This document shows positions 6,310 to 11,599 of a stretch of DNA of 33,145 nucleotides, piece after piece (position 1 is the first letter of the stretch; each line of letters opens with the position of its first letter). A program made the translations under genes and the position numbers. The DNA comes from a virus. The notes beneath the pieces are model-generated. The model made no database searches, had not been told where the DNA came from, and worked only from the letters and a program-made list of their open reading frames with translations. The DNA is taken from positions 1 to 33,145 of IMG/VR virus record IMGVR_UViG_3300030107_005559; one strand, given 5' to 3'.

Positions 6310-6497
6310 TCTTCCACCCCGTAAATAAGGTCTTCTTCGGAACAACCAAGATGTTCAGCCAAAACATCGAGTCCAACAACGACATAAAAGCCCTTTTGTT
6401 CCTCTCGACCATCTTTAGCAGACACATAGGTTCCATGACCCCATATCTCTTTCCAATTCGTTCTAATCCATTTGTATAGGTTGCTTTTTCCGCTCAT
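6306..6497 (-). CDS. Small hypothetical protein (63 aa)
   Basis: ATG 6497 has a GGAGGAC sequence upstream, and a promoter element ends 34 bases before it. The protein has a basic, Trp-containing N-terminus (NLYKWIRTNWKEIWGHGTYV) and an acidic end. The part after residue 40 (VVGLDVLAEHLGCSEEDLIYG) resembles a short helix-turn-helix, in which a helix GLDVLAEHLG is followed by SEEDL. DNA binding is therefore possible, with weak support. Confidence 0.65.
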   Translation of the reverse strand: MSGKSNLYKWIRTNWKEIWGHGTYVSAKDGREEQKGFYVVVGLDVLAEHLGCSEEDLIYGVEE

Positions 6498-6499
6498 AT

Positions 6500-6658
6500 T
6501 TAGTCCTCCATTTCATCAGTAATAAGGCTATCGATAGCGGGTTTGTAAGTCTTCTTAAAACCCACACATGCTGAACAACAAATACCTGTGTATGCTGCGT
6601 ACCACGTTGCACATATGCAGTTTGCTTTCCACTCTTTATAATCATCCCAAGTTACCAT
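6500..6658 (-). CDS. Cysteine-rich mini-protein (52 aa)
   Basis: The frame starts at ATG 6658, overlapping the upstream stop (TGATG), and ends just before the next gene. It contains five cysteines (residues 14, 16, 27, 28 and 31) in a tyrosine- and tryptophan-rich background (CICATWYAAYTGICCSAC), which could bind a metal. The C-terminal 15 residues are encoded over the promoter of the next gene. No family is recognised. Confidence 0.6.
   Translation of the reverse strand: MVTWDDYKEWKANCICATWYAAYTGICCSACVGFKKTYKPAIDSLITDEMED
6521..6549 (-). promoter_or_regulatory. Minus-strand promoter module with weak TATA
   Basis: The element CTTACAAACCCGCTATCG is intact and lies at the standard distance from ATG 6497. 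The TATA position reads CCTTATT, which is poor. It is inside the 3' end of the upstream mini-gene and encodes TYKPAIDS. Confidence 0.5.
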
Positions 6659-6858
6659 CAAATCGCCCCCTCGGTTACAAAATCAATTACCGCTACTGTA
6701 TTTGAACAACTAATTTTCGGACATTCATATTCTTTGATTTTTACCCAACCTAAAACATGATGTTCATATGACCGCGAACTACCCAAATCCATATACACTA
6801 TTCCTCTCCTACTTGCATCATCAAGATAACTAGAACATTTCAAACAGACAACACTCAT
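6658..6858 (-). CDS. Zinc-finger-like small protein (66 aa)
   Basis: ATG 6858 is preceded by GGGGGCGATATA. Cys5/Cys8 and Cys46/Cys51 make two cysteine pairs (CLKC and CPKISC) of a probable zinc ribbon. The end DFVTEGAI is encoded by a 12-mer copy (core form) joined to the GAGGGGGCGAT junction sequence. The next upstream gene ends in the same seven residues, FVTEGAI, for the same reason. A nucleic-acid-binding role is plausible. Confidence 0.68.
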   Translation of the reverse strand: MSVVCLKCSSYLDDASRRGIVYMDLGSSRSYEHHVLGWVKIKEYECPKISCSNTVAVIDFVTEGAI

Positions 6859-6859
6859 A

Positions 6860-7147
6860 TTATATCGCCCCCTCGGTTACAAAAACAACTTTTCCATTAA
6901 CAAGTTTGAATCTCTCTCCGGTTTTAGAATTTGTATAAATCACTTCGGCCCAATAAGTTCCTCCGTCATCATCACCATACTCAACGATTTCACCAATCGA
7001 TACCCGATACCAAAATTCACTTTGTTCATGTAAATCTTTTTGCTCATCTAGTTCATCTTTGTAATATTCATAATCCTCATGGTCTTTAGGCATCGTTTTT
7101 AATTTAGCCTCAAGTTCATCCATATAATCATAATCTAAACCTACCAT
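6860..7147 (-). CDS. Hypothetical protein (95 aa), SH3-like C-terminus possible
   Basis: I place the start at ATG 7147 (MVGLDYDYMD), which overlaps the TAA of the upstream mini-gene and has GGGGGCGAT before it. Residues 1-45 are a charged helix or coiled coil. Residues 50-88 (GEIVEYGDDDGGTYWAEVIY, then TGERFKLVNGKVVFVTEGAI) look like a small beta barrel. VVFVTEGAI is encoded by a full 12-mer (6872-6883) plus the junction cassette. No family is assigned. Confidence 0.7.
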   Translation of the reverse strand: MVGLDYDYMDELEAKLKTMPKDHEDYEYYKDELDEQKDLHEQSEFWYRVSIGEIVEYGDDDGGTYWAEVIYTNSKTGERFKLVNGKVVFVTEGAI

Positions 7148-7242
7148 TATATCGCCCCCTTCAATCTCAAATTTTTGCACTCTCTACATTTGCATTTTGC
7201 TGGATTTCCGGCACACATTTCATCTAAAATATCTAGTATCAT
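7147..7242 (-). CDS. Cysteine-rich mini-protein (31 aa)
   Basis: This short frame fills the gap between two genes, starting one base before the stop of the upstream gene region and overlapping the next start (TAATG). Cys10, Cys17, Cys19 and Cys22 (CAGNPAKCKCREC) suggest metal binding. It ends KGAI, encoded by the same GGGGGCGATATAATG junction as its neighbours. The tight fit and Cys pattern support it as a gene; function unknown. Confidence 0.55.
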   Translation of the reverse strand: MILDILDEMCAGNPAKCKCRECKNLRLKGAI

Positions 7243-7473
7243 TTAATAATCATCTCCATTAAAGCCCAATTTTTCATGAATAAGATATAGAATATAATCT
7301 ACTGGTTCAAATTTTTGAGGATGAACACTAACTGTATCGTAATTAATGAAATTTAAGATTTCACAACACGCATTTTCAAGTCTTGATATTTGCTCATCCG
7401 ACATTTTTTCTAACCTTCTCTTTATTAAATTGGCCGAGTCTAACGATTTTGGGTTACTACCTTTCCAATCCAT
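7243..7473 (-). CDS. Small hypothetical protein (76 aa)
   Basis: ATG 7473 follows the stop of the upstream mini-gene directly (TAAATG). The protein is helical with a basic first half (SANLIKRRLEKMSDEQISRL) and ends LGFNGDDY. The gene at 7814 ends DLGFNGADY, so the two share a 3' junction that contains the GGAG ribosome-binding site of the next gene. No family is recognised. Confidence 0.65.
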   Translation of the reverse strand: MDWKGSNPKSLDSANLIKRRLEKMSDEQISRLENACCEILNFINYDTVSVHPQKFEPVDYILYLIHEKLGFNGDDY

Positions 7474-7581
7474 TTAACGCACCACCCTCTTAGTTTTACA
7501 GTGTGGACAATTTTTAACAGGACATTTATAATTTGGAAATACGTTCAGCATCATATCATGACCAATTTTTTCGGGACTCAT
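7474..7581 (-). CDS. Zinc-knuckle-like mini-protein (35 aa)
   Basis: ATG 7581 follows the upstream stop as TAAAATG with AAGAGGAGG before it. Cys20, Cys25 and Cys28 (CPVKNCPHC) are followed by a basic tail KTKRVVR, a pattern of short metal-binding, nucleic-acid-binding peptides. The frame ends exactly where the next gene starts. Function unknown. Confidence 0.55.
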   Translation of the reverse strand: MSPEKIGHDMMLNVFPNYKCPVKNCPHCKTKRVVR

Positions 7582-7582
7582 T

Positions 7583-7813
7583 TTAATTCCTCCTCTTCAA
7601 TAACGGCATCTCGTTCTCATATTCACAAGTTCTTATCATCATTTCAAGAATCATATCTTCATAAGTTCTAGTTATAAGTATGATATTTCTATTTTCATCC
7701 CTCAATGTCCAATACAATCTTATTTTACCTTCGGAATTTTCTTGTTCTTCTCGGCAAATTTCAATACACATACATTCATGTTTAACAATTCGATTTTCAT
7801 AATTACTGTACAT
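7583..7813 (-). CDS. Small hypothetical protein (76 aa)
   Basis: ATG 7813 follows the TAA of the upstream gene directly. The protein is beta-rich in its first half (IRLYWTLRDENRNIILITRT) and helical in the second. It carries a CMCIEIC cluster near residue 14 and ends LLKRRN, whose codons form the AAGAGGAGG sequence of the next gene. No family is recognised. Confidence 0.62.
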   Translation of the reverse strand: MYSNYENRIVKHECMCIEICREEQENSEGKIRLYWTLRDENRNIILITRTYEDMILEMMIRTCEYENEMPLLKRRN

Positions 7814-7972
7814 TTAATAATCCGCTCCGTTAAATCCTAAGTCCGCAATTTGATTCAAAACCCAATCCGATAGAGGTGGGTCGGAATTCAATCGCTCCTT
7901 TCTTTCATTCAATATTCTTTCAATTTTAGCAATTACCTTGGGGCAACGCTTTGGTAGGCTTCTTCCGCTCAT
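7814..7972 (-). CDS. Leaderless small protein (52 aa), first gene of the left block
   Basis: ATG 7972 lies 25.5 bp from the centre of a TATA box in a perfect promoter module, so this is the promoter-proximal gene of the minus-strand block. The protein is basic at the N-terminus (MSGRSLPKRCPKVIAKIERI), then helical, and ends in DLGFNGADY. No domain is recognised. Confidence 0.65.
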   Translation of the reverse strand: MSGRSLPKRCPKVIAKIERILNERKERLNSDPPLSDWVLNQIADLGFNGADY

Positions 7973-7993
7973 AATCAACAATTAGCAACCTAG

Positions 7994-8025
7994 TATTTAT
8001 ATGTGTCGGTAGCGGGTTTGTAAGG
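7994..8025 (-). promoter_or_regulatory. Minus-strand leaderless promoter module, right-most
   Basis: CTTACAAACCCGCTACCG is followed by TATAAATA (7994-8001), centred 25.5 bp from ATG 7972. A 12-mer copy pointing away from the gene (starting near 8036) lies just upstream, as at 4498 and 5113. Confidence 0.78.
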
Positions 8026-8500
8026 TCATACTTATGAAGTTTTTGTAACCCGATACTTTGGGGGAGGATTGAATCTTTTCTACTATAAAGTATGACGCGC
8101 TCACGCGAGTATAGCGTTTTTGATTTTGTAACCCATTTTTTGTAACCAGTTTGAGAATGATAATATATTTCAAGTTTTTGTAACCGGATATTTTCTGAAC
8201 TGTTTTTGTAACCCCGAAAACACCTACTGCCTCATTCACACTTGCTTTACTCTTTGCACTCGGTTTACTTTTTACACCAACTTTGTTTTTGTAACCGATG
8301 GTTGGGGGTCGATTTTCCTCTCTCTGTGGGGTTACAAAAACACTTTTTGGGTTACAAAAACACGTTTTGGGTTACAAAGACAGGTTACAAAAACACGCTT
8401 TTGTAACCCGAAAATCGTTAGACTGGTCGGCATTTTTTAATCGTCAAAAAACAACTACGATTTGCCCCTACTTTATCGAGATTTTTGCACTTTTTTGAAT

Positions 8501-8538
8501 TTCACTTTCAGTTTTTTTTGAAAGTGAACCTGAAAGTG
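8501..8538. repeat. Competing inverted repeats
   Basis: TTCACTTTC (8501-8509) pairs perfectly with GAAAGTGAA (8520-8528), leaving a T-rich loop. CACTTTCAG (8503-8511) pairs perfectly with CTGAAAGTG (8530-8538). The two nine-base stems share their left arm, so only one can form at a time. The site contains no 12-mer and may be an operator or an RNA structure. Confidence 0.5.
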
Positions 8539-8635
8539 TTTACGTCTAGCGTTTTTTTAATTTTTGTAACTGTTTTTGTAACCCAAAAAATGTTATTTTT
8601 TGTTTTTGTAACCTGTTTTTGTAACCGAGCCTTAC

Positions 8636-8643
8636 TATATATT
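8636..8643 (+). promoter_or_regulatory. TATA box before a tiny leaderless frame
   Basis: TATATATT is centred 26.5 bp upstream of ATG 8666, the spacing used by real leaderless genes here. A second TATA-like sequence (8741-8747) has an ATG at the same distance (8770), but that frame is only three codons long because the 12-mer supplies the stop. Confidence 0.35.
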
Positions 8644-8665
8644 AATTTAGCAAACATTATATACT

Positions 8666-8722
8666 ATGAATGGTTTTTGTAACCGGACCCAAATCGCCAG
8701 CATATCGGAGCCGTTTTCTTGA
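8666..8722 (+). CDS. Possible leaderless micro-ORF (18 aa)
   Basis: The frame encodes MNGFCNRTQIASISEPFS and is supported only by its TATA spacing. FCN is encoded by a 12-mer copy. It could be a micro-protein, a regulatory upstream frame or chance. Confidence 0.2.
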   Translation: MNGFCNRTQIASISEPFS

Positions 8723-8874
8723 AGCATCCACTTACAAGTATATAAACAATTGTTTTTGTAACCCCCCCAATGTTTTTGTAACCGCACTGGTGTAAAAAAT
8801 GCACTAAATTACTAAAAAAAACCTAAAAGGTTACAAAAACAGAAAAAACCTACAAATGCACAAATCAACGAACA

Positions 8875-8882
8875 TACTATAA
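8875..8882 (+). promoter_or_regulatory. TATA box of the 8904 gene
   Basis: TACTATAA is centred 25.5 bp from ATG 8904, implying a leaderless mRNA. A reverse 12-mer lies upstream at about 8829-8840. Confidence 0.6.
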
Positions 8883-8903
8883 GGGAAGGGGGTATCTCGT
8901 ACC

Positions 8904-9371
8904 ATGAGCAAAACATACCACCGCCACAAAACGTCAAAATACTGTAAGCCATGCAAGAAAACCAAGAGGGGTATCATTATTGATGATGCCTTCATGTGTG
9001 TTGATTGTGCAACCGAGGCAGGTTATACAGTCATCAAGAGAAGCAACGCGAACAGTGCTTCATTCACATCAAAAACAGGACAGAAAGCACGTAAGAAGCA
9101 ATTAAACGACGTTGATGCTATGCACCGAGCAAACCAAGCCCGAAAGGTCAAGGCTACCCAAAGAGCAAAGAAGGCCGCTGAGAGGCGTAAAATCGCACTT
9201 ATGGAGGATATGGTAGGTATTCAAGGCTTAGAAAATCACTTCAAGAAGTCGGGCATTTGCCGAGGTTGTAAGGGTCGCGTTCCTGTTGCTCAAGCAACAT
9301 ATGTTCATCGTGATGATTTCAGAAACCCAAACGATACTCCGACAGTAGTATGTAGGGGGTGTGCTGAATGA
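8904..9371 (+). CDS. Double zinc-ribbon basic protein (155 aa)
   Basis: Two zinc-ribbon modules flank a very basic helical middle. Cys14/Cys17 with Cys32/Cys35 form the first, and Cys119/Cys122 with Cys150/Cys153 the second. The linker (about residues 58-98, KARKKQLNDV to AAERRKIALM) is rich in Lys, Arg and Ala, as in DNA- or RNA-binding proteins. The gene is the first of the plus-strand block, is probably leaderless, and sits beside the densest repeat region. I infer a viral transcription factor or nucleoid-type protein and a possible binder of the 12-mer. No named family is recognised. Confidence 0.75.
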   Translation: MSKTYHRHKTSKYCKPCKKTKRGIIIDDAFMCVDCATEAGYTVIKRSNANSASFTSKTGQKARKKQLNDVDAMHRANQARKVKATQRAKKAAERRKIALMEDMVGIQGLENHFKKSGICRGCKGRVPVAQATYVHRDDFRNPNDTPTVVCRGCAE

Positions 9372-9568
9372 AAGACTACATAGAGGTCATTAATTTTTGT
9401 AACCACGAACTTCAATGTTGGGCTGATGGTTCAATTGATTTATGTTTTTATGAATTTGATGAACCTACTCAAGAGGTTCCTATGTATTACATTTCATTAC
9501 ATCATGATTTTGTAACCAACCATGTTTTACACTTACACGTATTTAGATTAGGACAATGGCTTTTGTAA
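9368..9568 (+). CDS. Small hypothetical protein (66 aa) ended by a repeat copy
   Basis: ATG 9368 overlaps the stop of the preceding gene (ATGA). The protein is rich in His, Tyr and Phe. Three copies of the repeat core act in the gene, each in a different frame: one encodes NFCN near residue 10, one encodes DFVT near residue 47, and the last supplies the stop codon (TTT-TG-TAA read as CTT TTG TAA). This is a compact example of how the repeat is accommodated in coding sequence. Function unknown. Confidence 0.65.
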   Translation: MKDYIEVINFCNHELQCWADGSIDLCFYEFDEPTQEVPMYYISLHHDFVTNHVLHLHVFRLGQWLL

Positions 9569-9773
9569 CCGCTTTTGTAACCTATCTCTGTACGTTTTTG
9601 TAACTCTGTATCTCTGTATCTCTCTGTATCTCTGTACGTTTTTGTAACCGTTTTTGTAACCTGTGCAATTTTGTTTTTGTAACCGGAGGCGCGTAGCGCG
9701 GACCCCGATACCACTTGAGATGCAGGTATATAATCATATGTTTTTGTAACCCATAAGGGTGCTTTTCCGAAAC

Positions 9774-9781
9774 ATATATAT
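9774..9781 (+). promoter_or_regulatory. TATA box without a coding start
   Basis: ATATATAT follows AAAC as in the leaderless promoters downstream and has a 12-mer upstream at 9739. The predicted start of transcription is near 9803, where there is no start codon. Confidence 0.45.
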
Positions 9782-9799
9782 GCTGCGACCTCCTCCCAT

Positions 9800-9905
9800 T
9801 AAATAGAGGAGGAGGAAACGAGAACAGACCACTTGCGGAAGGTCGAAATTGAAAGGAGGATAGCACCGAGTAAAGGAGAGTCGTAAGAAGAACAGTCATA
9901 AGCAG
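9800..9905 (+). ncRNA. Candidate purine-rich non-coding RNA
   Basis: The predicted transcript from the TATA box at 9774 contains no ATG for about 100 bases. It has at least three Shine-Dalgarno-like segments (GAGGAGGAGG at 9806-9815, AAAGGAGGAT and AAAGGAGAG further on) and ends at a 12-mer copy near 9904. CCTCCTC (9789-9795) can pair with GAGGAGG (9806-9812) at the DNA level, and GACC/GGTC flank a short loop inside. Its existence rests on promoter position and composition. Confidence 0.3.
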
Positions 9906-10024
9906 TTTTTGTAACCTAGTCCCACACCCCCCCGTAACCAATAAGACCTAACTACTTGCTTTTGTAACCGGCTGCTATACCAACCACGGCGAAGTCACTG
10001 GGCTACGGGATAAGGGGGGGCGTG

Positions 10025-10219
10025 AAACTTTTTTTGTAACCCAGTTTTTGTAACTGGGTTATTTTTTTTTGTAACCCAATTGTTTTTGTAACCCACACTC
10101 TCTGTGTGTTTTTGTAACCTAATTTCTCTCTGTTTGTTTTTGTAACCCAAGACGCGAAGCGTAAAAAATGTTTTTGTAACCGTACACATAGGGCTACAAA
10201 AACAATTGTTTTTGTAACC
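10025..10219 (+). repeat. 12-mer repeat cluster upstream of the 10267 gene
   Basis: Seven forward copies of the core (about 10030, 10063, 10082, 10108, 10136, 10169 and 10208) plus one variant (10043) and one reverse variant (10192-10203, GGCTACAAAAAC) occupy 190 bases. The last two form a palindrome beside the promoter. Confidence 0.85.
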
Positions 10220-10245
10220 TATAACTACAAACCAAACATATATAA
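10195..10245 (+). promoter_or_regulatory. Palindromic operator plus TATA box
   Basis: A perfect 22-bp palindrome (10195-10216) is formed by a reverse and a forward 12-mer meeting at CAATTG. The TATA box ATATATAA (10238-10245) follows and is centred 25.5 bp from ATG 10267, giving a leaderless mRNA. The same layout recurs at 12220 and 13013. Confidence 0.7.
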
Positions 10246-10266
10246 GCGGAGCCTCCATCTCAGTAC

Positions 10267-10470
10267 ATGGACGGAAAATACCTAACATGGTTTAATGAAC
10301 TAAGCACCGCAGACCAACTTGAGGAATTGGCCGAAATCGTTGGAGACATAACCGACGACGAAGGTGATATGCTTGATATGGTTGCGTGGATAAATGCACG
10401 AACGCTGATTGCTATAATGCAAACCGGAAACGTAAAAATAGATGTTGGTAGGTGCTACTATGGGTACTAG
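10267..10470 (+). CDS. Small acidic protein (67 aa)
   Basis: The start is fixed by the TATA box 25.5 bp upstream. The protein is acidic and helical (ADQLEELAEIVGDITDDEGD), with a hydrophobic second helix (DMVAWINARTLIAIMQTG). No domain is recognised. It is the first gene of a two-gene unit with the zinc-ribbon protein that follows, which has its own Shine-Dalgarno sequence. Confidence 0.68.
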   Translation: MDGKYLTWFNELSTADQLEELAEIVGDITDDEGDMLDMVAWINARTLIAIMQTGNVKIDVGRCYYGY

Positions 10471-10511
10471 ATTTTTGATTTTGTAACCAACGAAAAGGAG
10501 GTTGAAGTTTA

Positions 10512-10709
10512 ATGTGCAAAATATGTAAAAATGATGACGGATTGAAAGACCATTTTAGAATTAAGGATGAGTTAGAAACTACCGGCTTGATATATTGGTT
10601 CTGTCCCGATTGTGGTAGAATAGACCGACCCTATCATGATGAATTCAATAAGTTAGGGTTCGGAGTATGGATATGGGGTTCGCCCGATTGGATGATTCAT
10701 GATGAATGA
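10512..10709 (+). CDS. Zinc-ribbon small protein (65 aa)
   Basis: ATG 10512 has a strong AAGGAGG sequence (10495-10501) at good spacing. Cys2/Cys5 and Cys31/Cys34 (CKIC, CPDC) form a zinc ribbon, followed by a Trp-rich C-terminal region (VWIWGSPDW). The stop codon is followed without a gap by a TTTTGTAACC copy. A role in nucleic-acid or protein binding is plausible. The gene probably shares an mRNA with the preceding one. Confidence 0.7.
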   Translation: MCKICKNDDGLKDHFRIKDELETTGLIYWFCPDCGRIDRPYHDEFNKLGFGVWIWGSPDWMIHDE

Positions 10710-10789
10710 TTTTGTAACCCTCTCTCTTTAGTTTTTGTAACCGTTTTTGTAACCGATGGATTTATGTTTTTCATTTTTGTTTTTGTAAC
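10710..10789 (+). repeat. 12-mer cluster between 10512 and 10839 genes
   Basis: Four copies lie here: a core copy abutting the stop at 10710, a tandem pair at about 10731 and 10742, and one at about 10778. CTCTCTCTTT separates the first from the second. This order (stop, repeat, pyrimidine tract, repeats, TATA) recurs in other gaps. Confidence 0.82.
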
Positions 10790-10810
10790 CGGACTACTCA
10801 TTCCAAACCA

Positions 10811-10818
10811 TTATATAC
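10811..10818 (+). promoter_or_regulatory. TATA box of the 10839 gene
   Basis: TTATATAC is centred 24.5 bp from ATG 10839. A 12-mer copy lies about 22 bases upstream of the TATA box. Confidence 0.6.
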
Positions 10819-10838
10819 CTACACCACTTCGTAGGGGT

Positions 10839-10970
10839 ATGAGCGAACAACACGACGCACACGTTAGAGCATGGAAGCAATATCAAGAAGAAGAAAGGAA
10901 ATTGATGGAAGCAGACCGAGCATTAGACCGCCACCTGCAAAGAATAGAAGATGCTTACGGAGAGTATTGA
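10839..10970 (+). CDS. Short helical protein (43 aa)
   Basis: The ATG at 10839 is fixed by the TATA box; a longer frame would begin inside the repeat cluster. The whole peptide is a charged amphipathic helix (AWKQYQEEERKLMEADRALD), possibly a coiled coil that dimerises. Such short helical proteins often act as anti-factors or adaptors in viruses, but nothing here shows it. The next gene starts one base after its stop. Confidence 0.58.
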   Translation: MSEQHDAHVRAWKQYQEEERKLMEADRALDRHLQRIEDAYGEY

Positions 10971-10971
10971 T

Positions 10972-11163
10972 ATGAGCAAACCATTGTTTTTTGTAACTCC
11001 CAACGCACCTAAAGGTCGGGCCTGTATTTGGACAGACAAAGCCCAACGCACTAGAAATGCACAAATTAAGGCACTAATCCCATTAGCGCGAAATGGTAAT
11101 GTTGAGGCCATGCAAGCCCTTCGACTTGTTCTTTGGACTAATGTAGTAGCGGGCGCAGTTTAA
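10972..11163 (+). CDS. Small basic protein (63 aa)
   Basis: ATG 10972 follows the preceding stop (TGATATG) with GGAG about ten bases upstream. The N-terminus MSKPLFFVTPNAPKGRACIW contains FFVT from a variant repeat (TTTTTTGTAACT). The rest is a helical, basic segment (AQRTRNAQIKALIPLARNGN). The stop TAA is followed without a gap by a full 12-mer at 11164. No family is recognised. Confidence 0.62.
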   Translation: MSKPLFFVTPNAPKGRACIWTDKAQRTRNAQIKALIPLARNGNVEAMQALRLVLWTNVVAGAV

Positions 11164-11362
11164 GTTTTTGTAACCGTCTTTGTAACCGGAGTTTTTGTAA
11201 CCCGTTTTCTTTTTTTTTGTTTTTGTAACCCATGTTTTGTTAATCCTTGTGGGTACAAAAACATTTTTGTTTTTGTAACCCTAGTTATTTATTTTGCTCG
11301 CGCAACGGTTACAAAATCAGTTACAAAAGCAGTTACAAAAGCGTTGTTGGGTTACAAAAACA
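11164..11362. repeat. 12-mer cluster between 10972 and 11414 genes
   Basis: Forward copies lie at 11164, 11190, 11219 and 11269 and a variant at about 11178. Reverse copies or variants lie at about 11250, 11306, 11320, 11334 and 11350. A head-to-head pair at about 11250-11280 (GGGTACAAAAAC facing GTTTTTGTAACC) matches the operator layout of other promoters. Confidence 0.82.
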
Positions 11363-11384
11363 ATATTATTGGGTAATCGTTGGG

Positions 11385-11392
11385 TTTATATG
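11385..11392 (+). promoter_or_regulatory. TATA box of the 11414 gene
   Basis: TTTATATG is centred 25.5 bp from ATG 11414. The stretch between TATA and start (GCGAACACCCTATCC..ACAAACATG) closely matches that of the 12293 gene, which has GCGGACACCCTATCCCATAA. Confidence 0.62.
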
Positions 11393-11413
11393 CGAACACC
11401 CTATCCGACAAAC

Positions 11414-11599
11414 ATGAACGTACGACTATCGAACGACAAAGGAATGACTGTTCATTACATCAAGGCCCGAAGGTTGCTTATCAGAACCAATAACGGCGTA
11501 CGAGATGTAACGACATTAGACGACCAACAAGCCCATGCTTTTGAAACCTTAGTGCTTCAAAACCGCTTCAAGGGTTGCACTATTGAGGTATTAGCATGA
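11414..11599 (+). CDS. Small basic protein (61 aa)
   Basis: I place the start at ATG 11414 by TATA spacing; the longer open frame upstream only translates repeat copies (LQKQLQK). The protein reads as a small beta-rich domain (VRLSNDKGMTVHYIKARRLL) with several basic residues. It overlaps the next gene by four bases (ATGA). Function unknown. Confidence 0.62.
   Translation: MNVRLSNDKGMTVHYIKARRLLIRTNNGVRDVTTLDDQQAHAFETLVLQNRFKGCTIEVLA

Larger units (their letters stand above)
8030..8842. repeat. Divergent intergenic region filled with the 12-mer repeat
   Basis: Between the minus-strand block and the plus-strand block lie about 870 gene-poor bases. I count about 17 copies of the core TTTTGTAACC or its complement, most with the full GTTTTTGTAACC. 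Around 8330-8400 four reverse copies (one with a G substitution) are spaced 14-20 bases apart and face a forward copy. At 8600-8626 two copies are in direct tandem. The long frames that cross this region translate the repeat itself (GYKN, VTKT, LQK) and are not credible genes. Confidence 0.85.
9560..9971 (+). repeat. 12-mer repeat region after the 9368 gene
   Basis: Copies of the core lie at about 9560, 9572, 9639, 9651, 9673, 9739, 9904 and 9959, with a variant at 9594 ending in AACT. The pairs 9560/9572 and 9639/9651 are direct tandems with a 12-base period. A short CTCTGTAT microrepeat lies at about 9603-9636. The middle (9774-9905) has a separate promoter-like site and purine-rich stretch. 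I see no gene. Confidence 0.82.

Noticed and set aside
9502-9941. Long minus-strand frames rich in VTKT, GYKN and LQK across the repeat regions (also 7997-8239, 9995-10288, 13541-13756)
   Set aside because: They are translations of the reverse repeat GGTTACAAAAAC and lack TATA boxes, ribosome-binding sites and normal composition.
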